A stretch of DNA of 64,000 nucleotides, taken from assembly GCF_014851395.1 (NCBI RefSeq), contig NW_024040374.1, positions 22,731,695 to 22,795,694 on the forward strand. Reading direction: 5' to 3'. How positions within the stretch are numbered: the stretch's first letter is position 1; each line of letters begins with the position of its first letter. The position numbers were made by a program, and so were the translations under genes. Below, piece by piece: positions 63,766 to 64,000 of this stretch. The notes below the pieces were generated by a model. The model saw only the letters and a program-made list of their open reading frames with translations. It searched no databases and was not told where the DNA came from. This stretch comes from Micropterus salmoides (Eukaryota > Chordata > Actinopteri > Centrarchiformes > Centrarchidae).

Positions 63766-64000
63766 CTGCAAAATGAGTCCCAATAATGTACATGTTAAAT
63801 GATTAGAAATAGTTCCACATTAACCAAATCTCTGCAACACTGCAGTTGTGTCAAGCCATCCATGGGGATAATACAAATAGCCTCACCAACTGCGTTAACT
63901 TTTAATATCCATTTAGGCTGAAATGATTTATGGATTGCTTAAAGGCTTCGACACAAATTCTTTGCATCAATGCTTCGTTTAGTCCATGTAACGATATTGC

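Overview
The window is vertebrate nuclear DNA, almost certainly from a ray-finned (teleost) fish. Short coding exons are separated by GT-AG introns, long (GT)n/(CA)n runs are common, hAT-type MITEs are dense, and a tRNA-derived SINE of teleost type is present. No bacterial, viral or CRISPR-like system is visible.

Two real genes are present, both on the minus strand and in tandem. The 3' half of mau2 (cohesin loader subunit MAU2/SCC4) occupies 57.5-63.8 kb; its 5' exons lie beyond the right edge. gatad2a (p66-alpha, NuRD complex) lies downstream of it. Its ten coding exons sit between 29.1 and 35.7 kb, and a probable 5'UTR first exon lies near 53.9 kb. MAU2 followed by GATAD2A in the same orientation is also the human 19p13.11 order. 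Exon borders were read from the sequence. Every border joins in phase, giving an intact 653-residue gatad2a protein and the last 318 residues of mau2.

Layout: 1-26 kb has no recognisable gene and holds microsatellites, MITEs, a 1.1-kb hAT-like element (9.6-10.7 kb) and a composite repeat (20.5-21.7 kb). About 27.3-29.1 kb is probably the gatad2a 3'UTR. The 18-kb first intron of gatad2a (35.7-53.9 kb) is rich in transposons, including a 1.45-kb element with a perfect 8-bp target duplication and an inverted pair of MITEs. It also holds an unexplained 34-codon exon-like ORF with a consensus donor. The interval 53.9-56.4 kb is the mau2/gatad2a intergenic region. The mau2 introns hold a SINE and a hAT relic with a BED zinc finger.

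The two genes act separately. MAU2 with NIPBL loads cohesin. GATAD2A links MBD2/3 to the CHD remodeller within NuRD.

The most interesting points are candidate alternative splicing in gatad2a (a 111-bp possible poison exon and two upstream exon-like segments) and paired SUMO-acceptor and SUMO-interacting motifs in its N-terminus. No previously undescribed system could be supported.
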